From Prorocentrum cordatum (taxonomy: Eukaryota > Sar > Dinophyceae > Prorocentrales > Prorocentraceae), in contig CAUYUJ010019105.1 of the NCBI GenBank assembly GCA_963575745.1, positions 1 through 64,000 of the forward strand: DNA of 64,000 nt. The letters are read 5' to 3'. Below the pieces are notes generated by a model. That model searched no databases and was not told where the DNA came from. It saw nothing but the letters and a program-made list of their open reading frames with translations. Made by a program: the position numbers and the translations under genes. How positions within the stretch are numbered: the first letter of the stretch is position 1; the number at the start of each line of letters is the position of its first letter. Below are positions 21,023 through 31,959 of the stretch, piece by piece.

Positions 21023-21249
21023 CGTGCTTGCTCATGCACAGCTTTCTGATTCGAGCGGGGCACCGAGTCGTCCATCAAGAAACTCCGTAAGAATCGGGGG
21101 TGCGTGCCGCTTGCATGCGTACGCGCGCAAACTGCATATGTACTCGGGCCACCATGCCTGCACGGACTGAGCGTGTCAGAACGAACCTGGGCCTGCACGG
21201 GACCAGACCGAGCGCTTCAAGGGCTTGCCCGAGAGGGATCATGGCACCG

Positions 21250-21660
21250 TTCGCTCTTGGGAGCCGTGACGTGAAGAGTTGTTGGTGTCACTGTTCGCTC
21301 GTGGGAGCCCTGGTGTGAAGAGTTTGTTCACGTGATCGTTCGCTCGTGGGAGCCTTGGTGTGAAGGGTTTGTTTGTTTCGTTCGCTCTTGGGAGCTTTGG
21401 CGAAGAGTTGCCCATGCCACCATTCGCTCTTGGGAGCCTTGAAGATGCGGAGTTGATTGCGTCACCGTTCGCTCGTGGGAGCCTTGGAATGACGCGCTGC
21501 TTACGTCACCGCTCGCTCTTGGAGCTGATTACGTTACCGTTCGCTCTTGCGAGCCTGGGCTTTCAAGAGCTTCCTGCGCGTCACTGCTCGCTCTCGGGAA
21601 GCCTTTGGCGCTCAGAGCTTCTCACGGCACCGACTCGTGTAAAAAAGGCTGTCCAATCAC
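21250..21660 (+). repeat. 45-bp minisatellite P, copy 1 (diverged)
   Basis: Units of about 45 bp, TTCGCTCTTGGGAGCC then GTGAAGAGTT and GTCACCG, with indels. Preceded by AGCGCTTCAAGG and GATCATGGCACCG, as in copy 2 (23510). Confidence 0.85.
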
Positions 21661-21674
21661 CTGCTGCTCTTGGC

Positions 21675-22290
21675 AGCCTCGGCGTCAACGCTGCGTCCGT
21701 GATGGGGCCGTCCAGAGGGGGGGGGGCCCCTTGGGGGCCTTTGGGGTGCCTCGAGGCCCTCCTGGGCCGATCTGGGGCCTTCTTGGACGGTCGTGCGGGG
21801 CTTGGTCCGTGAGGGTGCCCTCTCGGAGGCCCTCTTGGCGGTCTCCTGCTCTCTTGGGGGCCTCTCGGGGCCCCTGTTGAGCCGTCCTGGGGCTCTCTGT
21901 GACCATCCTGGGGCCCTCGTGGGCCGTCTTGGGAGCCTCCTGGCCCGTCTTGGAGCCACCTCGAAGCTCTCAGAGCCGTCTTCGGCCATCTGGGTCCCCC
22001 AAGAAGCGATACTCACAAGACTACAGGAAACACCTCAAGAAGTCAATGCGCTTGGCCTCCGCATGACGTCTTGGGGATCCTCGTGGGAGCATGCTGGGCC
22101 GTCCTGGGGGCCTCTTGGGCCATCTTGAAGGGCTTGGGCCACCTTGGGGCCCTCTTGAGGCCATCTTGGGCCCGCAACTTCCTATTGCCCTATTTGGGCT
22201 CTCTTTGGAGCCCCTTGGGGTCATCTTTGACCCCTCATTGGGTTTTTCTGTGGCCATCTTGGGGCCCTCTTGGGAACCTCCTGGGCCGTC
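21675..22290 (-). repeat. V array, reverse orientation
   Basis: It begins GCTGCGTCCGTGATGGGGCC, as at 24020, and continues as TCTTGGGGGCCTCTTGGGCC-type units. An embedded spacer near 22010-22070 (CACCTCAAGAAGTCAATGCG) corresponds to the spacers at 22340 and 22680. Confidence 0.8.
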
Positions 22291-22299
22291 CTGGGGCAA

Positions 22300-22935
22300 A
22301 TCTCGGAAACGGCACGAACCTACCAAATAATGAAACGACTCAAGAACATCAATACTAATATGCTGTGCCTCCTCAAGCCGTCTGGGGCGTGCTCTTGGGG
22401 GCCTCTTGGGCCGTCCTGGGGGCCTCTTGGGCAGTCTTGGGGTGCTTGGGTCGTCTTGAGACCCTCTCGGGGCCATGTTCGGCCATCTCCGGGGCCTCCC
22501 ACAGCCCTCTTGGGGCTCCCTCAGAGGCCACTTTTGGGGCCTCTTGAAAATCTCTTGGGCCGTCTTGGGGCCCTCTTGGGCCGCTCCGGGGCGATCGGTC
22601 GGGCCTGTTGCGTCGCCGTGGGCCATCGGAAGCCTGAAGAGGCGAGAAGCATTCAAACATTCCACAAACCAAAGAACATCCATGTGTTTGGCCTCCTGAG
22701 GCTCTCTGGGGGGTCCTCTCGAGGGCCTCTGGCGCCGTCTTGGGCAACCTCGAGGCCATCCTCGAACGCTCCTGGCAGGTTTGGGGCCCTCTTGGAGCGC
22801 TCCTGGGCCGCCTTGGAGCCGCCTTGGAGCCCTCTTGGACCTGTCTCGGGGCCGTCTTTGGGACCACTTGGGCGTGTGCTGGGGACTCCTGGGCCGTCTT
22901 GGGGGGGGCTGGGGGGGGGGGCGTGTTGCCCGGAT
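22300..22935 (-). repeat. V array, further higher-order units
   Basis: Continuing GGGGGCCTCTTGGGCCGTC units with spacers near 22330-22375 (CTCAAGAACATCAATA) and 22650-22700 (AAAGAACATCCATGTG). Spacers come about every 310-350 bp. Confidence 0.8.
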
Positions 22936-22937
22936 GT

Positions 22938-23470
22938 GCCCGCGCTTCGCCCCCTCCCCTGAACCACCCCCCATTGAAAGCTTCGCCCACCAGAACGCCA
23001 TCACTCGTACAGTCAACCCTCATGGTAAGGATGGGCAGCCTTCCCAAGGGTACCCGTGCATCCTTGCCTCCTCGGCCCATCCTTGGCCATTTTCGTTCGC
23101 CGCGCCGCGCTCGAAAAGCTTTGAAATGGGCGCCCAAAGTCATGGCATCCTTGTCGCGCATCCTTCTAATGCGGGCCGACTGTACCTCGATCTTCCCGTC
23201 ACCCAGATAATCCCGCGCTTCACCCCCTCCCTGGACCCCCCCCGTTTGAGGCTTCGCCCCACCAAAACGTCATCACTCGTGCCTCGCTCTTTCCGTCACC
23301 CAGCGAAGCCCGCGCTTCGCCCCCTCCCTGGACACCCTCCTTTTGGGGGCTTCGCTCCACCCGAACGTCACCACTCGTTCGCCCCCTCCCTGGACGCCCC
23401 GCTTTTGAGCCATCGCCTTGCCAGAATGTTATCACTCGTACCTCCCTCTTGCCGCCACCTGGGCCGGCAC
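22938..23470 (+). repeat. Tandem CGCGCTTCGCCCCCTCCCTG repeat
   Basis: Units begin near 22940, 23213, 23310 and 23377 (the last partial), each with GCTTCGCCCCACC and ATCACTCGT. The first is split by family Q element 23010-23182; without it, the unit matches its neighbours. Confidence 0.8.
23010..23182. mobile_element. Family Q mariner-like short element, copy 1
   Basis: 173 bp, starting CAGTCAACCC and ending GGGCCGACTG, flanked by TA (23008-23009 and 23183-23184). Inverted inner blocks include GGTAAGGATGGGCAG and GCATCCTTGTCGCGCATCC. Uninterrupted neighbouring tandem units read ATCACTCGTACCTC or ATCACTCGTGCCTC, so one TA became two. TA duplication and CAGT ends fit Tc1/mariner/pogo-type elements. 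It is non-coding. Confidence 0.85.
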
Positions 23471-23509
23471 GGGAACGGAAAGAGCGCTTCAGGAACCGCC
23501 CGAAGAGGG

Positions 23510-23960
23510 CTCATGGCACCGTTCGCTCTTGAGAGCCTTGGCGTGAAGAGCTGTTTCTCGTCACCGTTCGCTCGTGGGAGCCTTGGTGTGAAGAGCTTGT
23601 TCGCGTCATTGTTCGCTCTTGGGAGCCTTGGCGTGAAGAGCTGTTTCTCGTCACCGCTCGCTCGTGGGAGCCTTGGTGTGAATAGCTTTTTCGCGTTATC
23701 GTTCGCTCGTGGGGGCCTTGGTGTCACGAGCTGTTTCAGGTCACGGCTCGCTCGTGGGAGCCTTGGTGTGAAGAGTTGTTTACGTCACCGTTCGCTCTCG
23801 GGAGCCTTGGAACTAACAGCTGTTTACGTCACCGTTTGCTCTTGGGCAACTTGGCGTTAAAAGCTGTTTACGTCACCGTTCGCTCTGAGGAGCCTTGGCG
23901 CTAAGTCCTTCATGCGCTACTGCTCGCTCTTGGGATCCTTGGCGTTCAAAGCTTTTTGCG
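23510..23960 (+). repeat. 45-bp minisatellite P, copy 2
   Basis: Clean 45-bp steps (23521, 23566, 23611, 23656, 23701) of TTCGCTCGTGGGAGCCTTGG then TGTGAAGAGCTGTTTCTCGT. 45 is a multiple of three, so SLGVKSCFSS/SLGVKSLFAS repeats through an open frame. No conserved protein is recognised. Confidence 0.95.
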
Positions 23961-24009
23961 TCACAAGGTCGTGTAACAAACCTTCAAATCACATGCTAAA
24001 CTTGGACGT

Positions 24010-24335
24010 TGACGTCAAAGCTGCGTCCGTCATCGGGCCGTCCTGGGGTGGTCCTCTGGGGCCCTTTTGGGTGTCTTGGGGCCCTCTTGGGCAGTTCTGG
24101 GGCCCACTTGGGCTGTCTTGGGGGGGCTTGGCCAGTCTTGGGGCCATCTTCGGCCCTCTTGGCGCCTCCTACGGCACTCTGGGGGTTCTCTTGGGAGCTT
24201 CTTGGATCATCTTTGGCCCCTCTGGAGCCGTCTTGGGCCTCTCTGTGGCCGTCCTTGGGCCCGCATGGGCCGTCTATGGGCCCTCCTGGGAACCTTCCGG
24301 CCCGTCTTGGAACAATCTCGGAGGCCCTCACACAC
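24010..24335 (-). repeat. V array following minisatellite P
   Basis: GCTGCGTCCGTCATCGGGCC leads into CTTGGGGCCCTCTTGGGC units. P followed by V is repeated from 21180-22290. Confidence 0.8.
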
Positions 24336-24407
24336 GCAGCGAAAAACGTGTATGACAGCGCCCACGAAACCGCAAAAACACCGTGCACGTCGAGCCCCGC
24401 TCAAGGA

Positions 24408-24466
24408 AGAGGAGGAGGAGGAGGAGGAGGAGGAGGAGGAGGAGGAGGAGGAGGAGGAGGAGGAGG
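24408..24466 (+). repeat. (GAG)n array
   Basis: Pure GAG triplets about 90 bp before a (CTC)n run on the same strand (24559-24608). Confidence 0.95.
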
Positions 24467-24715
24467 AATGGGGATATGACCCGGGAGACGTCAGGCTCGG
24501 GTTGGCCCGACGGGGCCATCGTGAAGATGACGAGACCCAATGTTGAATTTGACGCGAACTCCTCCTCCTCCTCCTCCCTCCTCCTCCTCCTCCTCCTCCT
24601 CCTCCCTCCCGCGAAAACTGGACCGTCAAAATCCAAGACGCGCTCGTCAAAAGGTGCCGGCAAACCCGAACTCCGGCGTGCTCGAGTCTTCCGTTTCCCC
24701 GATCTGAGTTGGCAT
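24467..24715. repeat. Dispersed repeat R, copy 1, with CTC expansion
   Basis: It shares GGGAGACGT, CTCGGGTTGGCC, GACGGGGCCATCGTGAA, GATGACGAGACC, GACGCGAACTCC, CCGTCAAAATCCA, AACCCGAA and CTCGAGTCTT with 34895-35285. CTC triplets occupy 24559-24608 exactly between conserved halves. At its end it reads GGCGTGCTCGAGTCTT, the empty site for Q copy 2. Confidence 0.8.
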
Positions 24716-24732
24716 ACAAACAGAAACTGTCG

Positions 24733-24830
24733 GAGGTCCGCGCGAATTCGGCCAGCGCTGGGAGGGTCCAGCGCCGCCGTGGGGGTCCAGTGCACCCCCT
24801 CCAAAAAAAAACGACGCGCGGACGCTTGTC
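24733..24830. mobile_element. Family H relative
   Basis: GGAGGTCCGCGCGAATTCGG and GGTCCAGCGCCGCC match H; the right end is reduced to ACGACGCGCGGACG. Confidence 0.5.
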
Positions 24831-25076
24831 AAAGTTGCTCTTCCTCGAGGGTGAGTAGTCGGGCCCCTCCCCCGTCCTCATCTTCAAGGTCAGCGCACTG
24901 CTGCGATGCGTTGCCCATCCCTTCCCTCTCCCCTCACCCACTCGCCTGCGGCGTCAGCATCTCCGCAACGGATCAGTTGCTGCCGCACCCACGAAGTATC
25001 CCGTGATCGACGCATCCTGCTGATGCGGTGATGGGTTGACGAATGTGTTGCCACCCAACTACAGTCCCCCTCTTCT

Positions 25077-25114
25077 TCCTTCTCCTCCTCCTCCTCCTCC
25101 TCCTCCTCCTCCTG
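25077..25114 (+). repeat. (CTC)n array
   Basis: CTC triplets. 24830-25220 otherwise shows no recognisable feature. Confidence 0.9.
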
Positions 25115-25220
25115 CTCAGCGCCATCGTGATGGGCACTCGGGACTTTTGGTTGATGCAGGCGAGTGGCGCGTTCTTACCACTTTCCTCCATCGTCCCGCG
25201 CGAAAGCAGCCATTTGAGAG

Positions 25221-25394
25221 GCCTCCCAGATGAGGTCGGAGTTGATGGGGTCGGTGGATCGCACCGCGTCGCCGATGAATCGGCGACGTCGGCGATGCAT
25301 CGGCGCCGTCGGCGTGGAGAAATTCGGGCTCCACATCGAGCCGCATGGCCGATGCATCGGCTGTGCGCCGCGATCCTCCGACCCCACCTGGGAG
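25221..25394. mobile_element. Family Y palindromic element, copy 1
   Basis: Inverted ends CTCCCAGATGAGGTCGG and CTCCCAGGTGGGGTCGG (reverse complement). The interior is made of GATGCATCGGCG, GACGTCGGCGATGCATCGG and CGTCGGCGTGGAGAAATTCG units. Other copies: 29764, 37505 and 60931. Confidence 0.75.
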
Positions 25395-25629
25395 AAAGGA
25401 CATGGCGAACCAGGGGACGCGCAAGGCTCATTGCTTGCCTCGGACTTTGGGGGGGCGGGGGCGGGTGTCCGGCAGGACGAAAGACCTCCTGGCATAAGCA
25501 TAAACATAGACTTCTGACGGTCCGATAATTCATATTTGTGACATTGTTGGTCGGTCAGGGCCACCAGAAACAGAAAATAGCGAACGCATGTTCTTCATGA
25601 CTTCAGGGGGTCTCGCGGACGCACTGGCC

Positions 25630-25745
25630 TGGATCAATGCAAACCAGGGTCAGTCAGGCTCTGCAGGATCCTCCAAGATCCTGCGCGCTGGCCAAGGTCG
25701 GTGCATCCCTGGCTCTGCAGGATCCTGCAAGATCCGGCGCTCTGG
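25630..25745 (+). repeat. Two-copy CTCTGCAGGATCCT repeat
   Basis: CTCTGCAGGATCCTCCAAGA and CTCTGCAGGATCCTGCAAGA lie in units about 65 bp apart. No gene recognised. Confidence 0.7.
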
Positions 25746-25848
25746 CGGGCCCCCGTTGACATGGACCCCGTCGCTGGGGCCCCGAGGGTCTGGGTCCCGA
25801 GGCCGCCCGTTGCCGGGTACCCGTCTCGGTGGCGCTGACCTGCCACGC

Positions 25849-26009
25849 TCAGGTCGGGCGTGTCCTCCTACAGGCGGATCTTGGCAGAACCATGCATCAG
25901 ATTCGAATCGTATCCCCAGATGGCTAGAAATCGTAACAAAAAACTCGCCCCCCTGCTATTTTTCCCTATTTCTCAACGTTCCTCCTGTAGAGGGACATGC
26001 CCAGCTGAA
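25849..26009. mobile_element. Family B element, copy 1
   Basis: Left end AGGTCGGGCGTGTCCTCCTA, right end CTCCTGTAGAGGGACATGCC, which are inverted matches. TGCCACGC stands on both sides (25841-25848 and 26010-26017), a target duplication of 8 or more bp. The left border reads CAG|GTCGGGC. Confidence 0.85.
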
Positions 26010-26207
26010 TGCCACGCGCCCCCTCCGCCCCGCCTGCTCCTCCAGCAGCTCGAGGTGCAGCGGCATGCCCACCTGGGCCACACGCAGGGAGGGGCGCCGG
26101 TCGGCGGCACGCCCAGGGGGTGGGGGGGCGCGATGGCAGGGAGGTCGGACGAGGCCCGGGCGGCCAGGGCGAGGACAATTTCGGGTGAGAATGCAGCGCA
26201 AGCCAGT

Positions 26208-26272
26208 CTCCTCCTCCTCCTCCTCCTCCTCCTCCTCCTCCTCCTCCTCCGCCTCCTCCTCCTCCTCCTCCA
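26208..26272 (+). repeat. (CTC)n array
   Basis: CTC triplets with two CGCCTC breaks. Confidence 0.95.
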
Positions 26273-26274
26273 CA

Positions 26275-26440
26275 AGAAACCTTCCGCAAGACACCCAGGC
26301 CTGAGACCTCCGGGCGCCCATGGATGTTGGGTGTGGGGGCGTCACGCTCTCCATATGGCAAGTGCATCGAAACCCAGGAAGCCCGGCGCACGCTGGAGGC
26401 AAGCAGGGTGTTGCTCAGCATGGGCCCCCACTGCAAATCG
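26275..26440 (+). repeat. Dispersed repeat Z, copy 1
   Basis: AAGAAACCTTCCGCAAGA, TGAGACC, GTCACGCTCTCCAT, AAACCCAGG, CTGGAGGCAAGCAGGGTGTT and CATGGG occur in the same order as at 41370-41545. Confidence 0.75.
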
Positions 26441-26452
26441 AGAGTCTCTCTG

Positions 26453-26515
26453 AGATCCGGCCAGTCTGGAGAATCTCTCGGGCGCCGCGGCCTTCCCAGA
26501 GCGTTCCAGCACGCC
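26453..26515 (+). repeat. Dispersed repeat J, copy 1
   Basis: CTCGGGCGCCGCGGCCTTCC then CAGAGCGTTCCAG. The same block recurs at 27675-27780 and 39148-39240. Confidence 0.8.
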
Positions 26516-26669
26516 TTCACCGATCAATGCTTGTCCTACCCCCGTCCTAAGGGGGCACGCCCTCTTAGATGGCTGCGGGGCTTCTCAGAAGCCACCCGGC
26601 CTTCTCAGCAGCCGTCTATGTCTTCGGGGAGGGCTCAGAACATTTTTCAGAAGGACAGAGGCATATCGG

Positions 26670-26829
26670 AAGGGGCCCCAGGACACACAAATAAATTCAC
26701 ACAAATGAAAACATTCCCCATATTTTCCCATATTTTCTGGGTTTCTGTCTTCCCCCCCACTTCCCATATTTTCCTATATTTTCTGGGAAATCGAGGATAA
26801 TTGTGTCTGTGTGTTTCTTTTCCTCTTGA
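26670..26829 (+). mobile_element. Family G element, copy 2
   Basis: Left AAGGGGCCCCAGGACACACA, inner duplicated CCCATATTTTCYTATATTTT, right TTTCCTCTTGA. ATATCG flanks both sides (26663-26668 and 26830-26835), a likely target duplication. Confidence 0.85.
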
Positions 26830-26960
26830 ATATCGAGCCTTCGGAGGAGGCCCGGCCTCTCTGACTCTGCCCCCGGGCTCGCCGCCGAGCTTCTGCGAGA
26901 GGGACCTCTGGCCCCAGACCCCCAGCGTCAGATCTGTTCTGAAACGTGGACCCCCAAGAG

Positions 26961-27135
26961 TTGGGCGTGGCTTAATGGGGGGGCCACAAATGGGGGGGTC
27001 AGAAAAGGTCCCCTTTCGTGCCCCTTTCGGGCCCCTCCGGAGCCCCAGGGGGCTCGTTTAGGTACCCTTTGGGTACCTTTTCGGACCACCCGCGACACCC
27101 CCCCATTTATGACCCCCCCATTACGCGGCGCCCAA
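26961..27135. mobile_element. Family D element, copy 1
   Basis: 175 bp. Ends TTGGGCGTGGCTTAATGGGG and TTGGGCGCCGCGTAATGGGG (reverse complement), with further inverted matches inward. AAGAG is duplicated at both borders (26956-26960 and 27136-27140). GGTACCCTTTGGGTACC marks an inner palindrome. Non-coding. Confidence 0.85.
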
Positions 27136-27255
27136 AAGAGTTCTGGACTTCTTCCCCCGGAACGGCTTTTAACCCCGAGTCTCTTTCACGACGGCCCCGA
27201 GGGGCCCCGTGCGAGCCCCCAGAGGCCGAACATAGCAAAACACCTCCCGCTGCGC
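27136..27255 (+). repeat. Dispersed repeat L, second copy
   Basis: GGACTTCTTCCCCCGGAACG, CCCCGAGTC, CAGAGGCCGAACATAGCAAA and ACACCTCCCGC align with 18680-18795. Confidence 0.5.
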
Positions 27256-27317
27256 AAAGGGACGTCTGTGGTGCGCGGTCTGCCAGCCGCAGCGCGCGGT
27301 GCGACTGGTCGTGTGAG

Positions 27318-27446
27318 GTCGGGCGTATCCTCTTACAGGCGAGTATGTTAAACATGCTTGCACATGGTGAGAATAGTCAAGAAGTCATACCCAGACTATC
27401 TTTTGACTAGTTTAATTTTTTCCTCCTGAAGAGGGACATGCCCAAC
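27318..27446. mobile_element. Family B element, copy 2
   Basis: GTCGGGCGTATCCTCTTACA and CTCCTGAAGAGGGACATGCC form the ends; the interior holds CCAGACTATCTTTTGACTAG as in other copies. Left border GAG|GTCGGGC. Confidence 0.8.
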
Positions 27447-27674
27447 TTAATGGTAGTGGCCTGTACGCGCTTGGGTTTGGCTCCCCCGCGCCCCCCCCCG
27501 GGAAGCTGCGCACCATGGGTTTCTCCGGCGAGATGGGGGCCAGGAAGAAGGGGATTGGCGTTGCCTGGCCCAGGGCCAGCGCGCGGACGAGGAGGATCCA
27601 CGGGGCGTGCTGAAAGAAGAATAAGACGAAGCCAAGACGAGGACAACATCGGGTGGGGATAAGTCGCGAATCGC

Positions 27675-27909
27675 TGGAGAGAGGCGGCTCTGGAGGATGT
27701 CTCGGGCGCCGCGGCCTTCCCAGAGCGTTCTGGAACGCTCTGGAACGGCTTTACCCGGCGTTCTGGAACGCTCTGGAATGTCCTCCTAGAGGCGACTTTG
27801 AATGACACGTAAAAACGTATTGAATGTAGCCAATCCTGAAAGAAACACCGTCCCCAGACTCTGTTTGACTATCTTGAATATTCCGCCTGCAGAGGGGACA
27901 TGCCCGACT
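27675..27909. mobile_element. Repeat J followed by family B, copy 3
   Basis: 27675-27772 is repeat J with duplicated GTTCTGGAACGCTCTGGAA palindromes. 27773-27909 is a B copy with a worn left end (ATGTCCTCCTAGAGGCGACT) and a good right end (GCAGAGGGGACATGCCCGAC, then TCAG). Confidence 0.7.
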
Positions 27910-27964
27910 CAGTCCTAGCCCCGTCCGGACGAAGATTGGCGGCGCGCACAAGGGGGTGGAGGGA

Positions 27965-28019
27965 GGGGGGAGGGCTTCCTAGAAGGAGGCTGCTTTTAGA
28001 AGGCGCCAGCCTTACATCG

Positions 28020-28020
<1 letters not shown>
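27965..28020 (-). repeat. Repeat E, reverse copy
   Basis: Reverse complement reads AAGGCTGGCGCCTTCTAAAA then CAGCCTCCTTCTAGGAAGCC, the E pattern of 29105, 37895 and 38345. Confidence 0.7.

Positions 28021-29032
<1,012 letters not shown>

Positions 29033-29082
<50 letters not shown>
29033..29082 (+). repeat. (GA)n microsatellite
   Basis: Pure AG dinucleotides after a TATATA run. Confidence 0.98.
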
Positions 29083-29085
<3 letters not shown>

Positions 29086-29104
29086 AAATAAAAAATAAAA
29101 AAAA

Positions 29105-29190
29105 GGCCCGCGCCTTCTAAGAAGCAGGGGTGCTTCTAAGAAGCCCTCCCCCCTCCCCCCACCCCCCTCTGCGCGTGGCTGAGAAGAGGC
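29105..29190 (+). repeat. Repeat E, intact copy
   Basis: GGCCCGCGCCTTCTAAGAAG then GGGGTGCTTCTAAGAAGCCC. It shows E without an insertion and so serves as the empty site for family D copy 2. Confidence 0.75.
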
Positions 29191-29517
29191 CGCCGTGACA
29201 CCCGGGAGGCAGCCGTGGCCCTGGCCACGAGATCCTCCCCGCCGCCTCGCCGCGATGCTTGCGCGTGGCGGCACTGCTCGGGCCTCACGCCTCGGGCCGC
29301 CCGCGGCCGCTGGGGTCGAGGCGGGCGCGGCGCGCCCCCCAAGGAGAAAGCTCTCCACGGGGCGCATGGGCATCATTCTACACTTCAATACCTAAGTAAT
29401 TATAATTATAACAAAATTTTATTAATAAGGATACGAATAAAAATACTCATAACAATAAAAATGATGATAATAATAATGATACGTCCGGGAACCGACGAGG
29501 ACCTCCCGCCCCCCCTC

Positions 29518-29690
29518 CCCTGCCCCGCTTCGGCCGAAAAAAGGGGGGGGGTTGGCGACTCGGCCTGCGCATCTGGTCTTCCTGGCGCCGGGAGGCGCCA
29601 GCGCATCCAGGAGCGCGCGCGGCGGCGGAGCCGAAACCATCTCTGTGTGCACCAAGTTTCGGGCCCCACCCCCTCGCCCTACACCCCCCC
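29518..29690. mobile_element. Distant family C relative
   Basis: Same plan as C: CGGCCGAAAAAAGGGGGG, a CCTGGCGCCGGGAGGCGCCA hairpin, GAGCCGAAACCATCTC and CACCAAGTTTCGGG. TIRs are worn. 29395-29480 just before is an AT-rich patch. Confidence 0.5.
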
Positions 29691-29763
29691 CCCTCGCTCG
29701 ACGGCGTCTTCCCCGTCCTGCCCCGTAAAAACCCTCTCCTCGCCGGCTCGAGGAAAATTAGAT

Positions 29764-29977
29764 GCCTCCCACAGGGGGCCCGAGCAGGATGGGGCCAGAG
29801 GATCGCGCCGCATCGCCAATGCATCGCCCATGTGTCGGCGATGCATCGGCGACGTCGGCGGCGTATCGGCGACGTTGGCGTGGAGAACATCGGGCTCGGC
29901 ATCGCGCCGCATCGGCGATGCCTCGGCGTTGCGGCGCCACTCTCCGACCCCATCTACTGCAAACCCACTTGGGAGGC
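29764..29977. mobile_element. Family Y palindromic element, copy 2
   Basis: Ends GCCTCCCA and TGGGAGGC; GGATCGCGCCGCATCG, GGCGATGCATCGGCGACGTC and GGCGTGGAGAACATCGGGCT inside. No target duplication is clear. Confidence 0.75.
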
Positions 29978-30064
29978 TCAATTTCTAAAAACGGTTTCAG
30001 AAATCAACCTGGGGGGACGATTTAAATCAGTTGTATTCCCATAACGCTGTAGCGCACATACCGA

Positions 30065-30135
30065 AAACATCATGAAAGCGGGGCAAACCGGACCGCCGGG
30101 GACGTCCCCGCGACCGCCCTGGCGCTCCGCGTCGA
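30065..30135 (+). repeat. Dispersed repeat M, copy 2
   Basis: GGGCAAACCGGACCGCCGGG, CCCCGCGACCGCC and TGGCGCTCCGCGT match 17140-17215. Confidence 0.65.
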
Positions 30136-30159
30136 ACATCAAACCATACTACCTCACCA

Positions 30160-30400
30160 ATCAATCGGGCGACACCGTGTCACCCCCCGAACTTATATAA
30201 AAACAAAACACAATTGACATTCTGGGATGGGGGGGGGGGCCATGCAGCTTCACAGAAAGCAGCGAGTGACACGTGTCACCTCCGGAATCGCACGAGAAGG
30301 TCGATCGTGAATTTGGGATTCCGGGAGCCAACAGAAAGCCATTCCGCCTCACAAACAACAACGGGTGGCACGTGTAGCCCCCGCCCGCAACCGACGTAGA
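30160..30400 (+). repeat. Tandem GTGACACGTGTCACC repeat, site 1
   Basis: Units carry GACACGTGTCACC, GTGAATTTGGGATTC, GGAGCCAACAGAAAGCCATT and CCGCCTCACA. Site 2 is at 31960-32180. Confidence 0.75.
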
Positions 30401-30554
30401 AACAAACAACATGCAAATCCCACCAGCCCTTTAGGGCGTAGGTGGTCTAGAGCGTTTCCTCTGCCAACCCCCCTTCTTTCCCTTCGGGGAGGGGTTTACC
30501 CCTCCCCTTACCCCTCCCCACTGACCTGGACGAGGCGTCCCGCGAGGTGTCAGG

Positions 30555-31560
30555 GACGCCCAAGATGGCTCAAGACGGCTCCAAGAGCGAAAAAGCGAGA
30601 AAGCACAAAACATTGATTTTTCCTAGGTTTTGGAAGGATTTTGGCCTCTTGGGGGGGCCCAAGAGGCGCTTCGAGGCACTCTAGAGGGGCAACCCTAATT
30701 GGAGCTCCCCCCTTCTTTGATAGATCTCCTCCAAGATGGCCCCAAGAGCGCCCCGAAGGCTCCCAAGAGCGCCCCAAGAGCGCCCCAAGAGGGCCCCAAG
30801 AGACCCCAAGAGGCCCCCAAGAAGCCTCTAAGAGGCTGCCAAGAGACCCCCAAGAGGCCCCAAGAGAGTTCAAGATGGCCCAAGACGGCTCCAAGAGCGA
30901 AAAGGCGAGAAAGCAAAAAACATTGATTTTCCTTAGGTTTTGGAAGGATTTTGGCCTCTTGGGGGGCCCAAGAGGCGACTCGAGGCACTCTAGAGGGGCA
31001 ACGCTAATTGGGGACCCCCTCTTCTTTGATCGATCTCCTCCAAGATGGCCCCAAGAGCGCCCCGAAGGCTCCCAAGAGCGCCCCAAGAGCGCCCCAAGAG
31101 CGCCCCAAGAGGCCCCAAGAGGCGCCCAAGAGGCCTCCAAAAGGCTCCCAAGAGACCTCCAAGAGGCCCAAGAGGCTCCCAAGACGGCCCAAGACGGCTC
31201 CAAGAGCGAAAAGGCGAGAAAACACAAAACATTGATTTTACCTAGGTTTTGGAAAGATTTTGGCCTCAAGAAGGGCCCAAGAAGCGATTCGAGGCACTCT
31301 AGAGGGGCAGCGCTAATTGAGGACCCCCCCTTCTTTGATAGATCTCCTCCAAGATGGCCCCAAGAGCGCCTCGAAAGCTCCCAAGAGCGCCCCAAGAGCG
31401 CCCCAAGAGAGCCCCAAGAGGCCCCAAGAGGCCCCCAAGAGGCCTCCAAGAGGCCCCCAAGAGACCCCCAAGAGGCCACAAGAGGCTCCCCGAGATACGC
31501 AAGAGGCCCCCGGGACCGCCAAGAGGCCCAAAGACGGCCCAAGAGGCCCCCAAGCTCGCC
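30555..31560 (+). repeat. Higher-order 309-bp repeat of CCAAGAGGCC units
   Basis: Three higher-order units are anchored by TCGAGGCACTCTAGAGGGGC at 30671, 30980 and 31289, exactly 309 bp apart. Each has AAAACATTGATTTTYCTAGG, GTTTTGGAAGGATTTTGGCC, CTTCTTTGATMGATCTCCTC and a run of CCAAGAGCGCC/CCAAGAGGCCC subunits. 309 is 103 codons, so one plus frame stays open from 30641 through all units. The protein (PRGPQEASKRLPRDPQEAPR-like) has no recognised family. Confidence 0.9.
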
Positions 31561-31770
31561 ATTGTCCTCCTCCTCCTCCTCTTTTTCTTCCTCCTCCCTC
31601 CTCCCCCTCCCCCTCCTCCTCCTCCTCCTCCTCCTCCTCCTTTTCCTTTTCCTCCTTCTCGTCCTCCTCGTCCTCGCAGTCCTCCATCTCCTCCTCCTTA
31701 TCTTCCTCCTCCTCCTCCTCCTCCTGCTCCTCCTCCTGCTCCTCCTCTTCCTCCTCCTACTCCGACGACG
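31561..31770 (+). repeat. (CTC)n array
   Basis: CTC triplets with TTC and CTG breaks, joined directly to the V array. Confidence 0.95.
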
Positions 31771-31959
31771 ACGGCTCCTCCTACATCCTCCCCCTCTTGG
31801 GGTATATGGCGGCTCACCCCGCCCTCTGTTCTTCTGCATGCTCCCCCGCTTCCCTCATAACCTCCACTCCCCTGGGACTCATTTCTGGACGGGCTGGTGG
31901 GGATACGCGAAGCGTCTAGAATTTGACAGTCTGGGCCAACATCAAGCCATCTTCACAAC

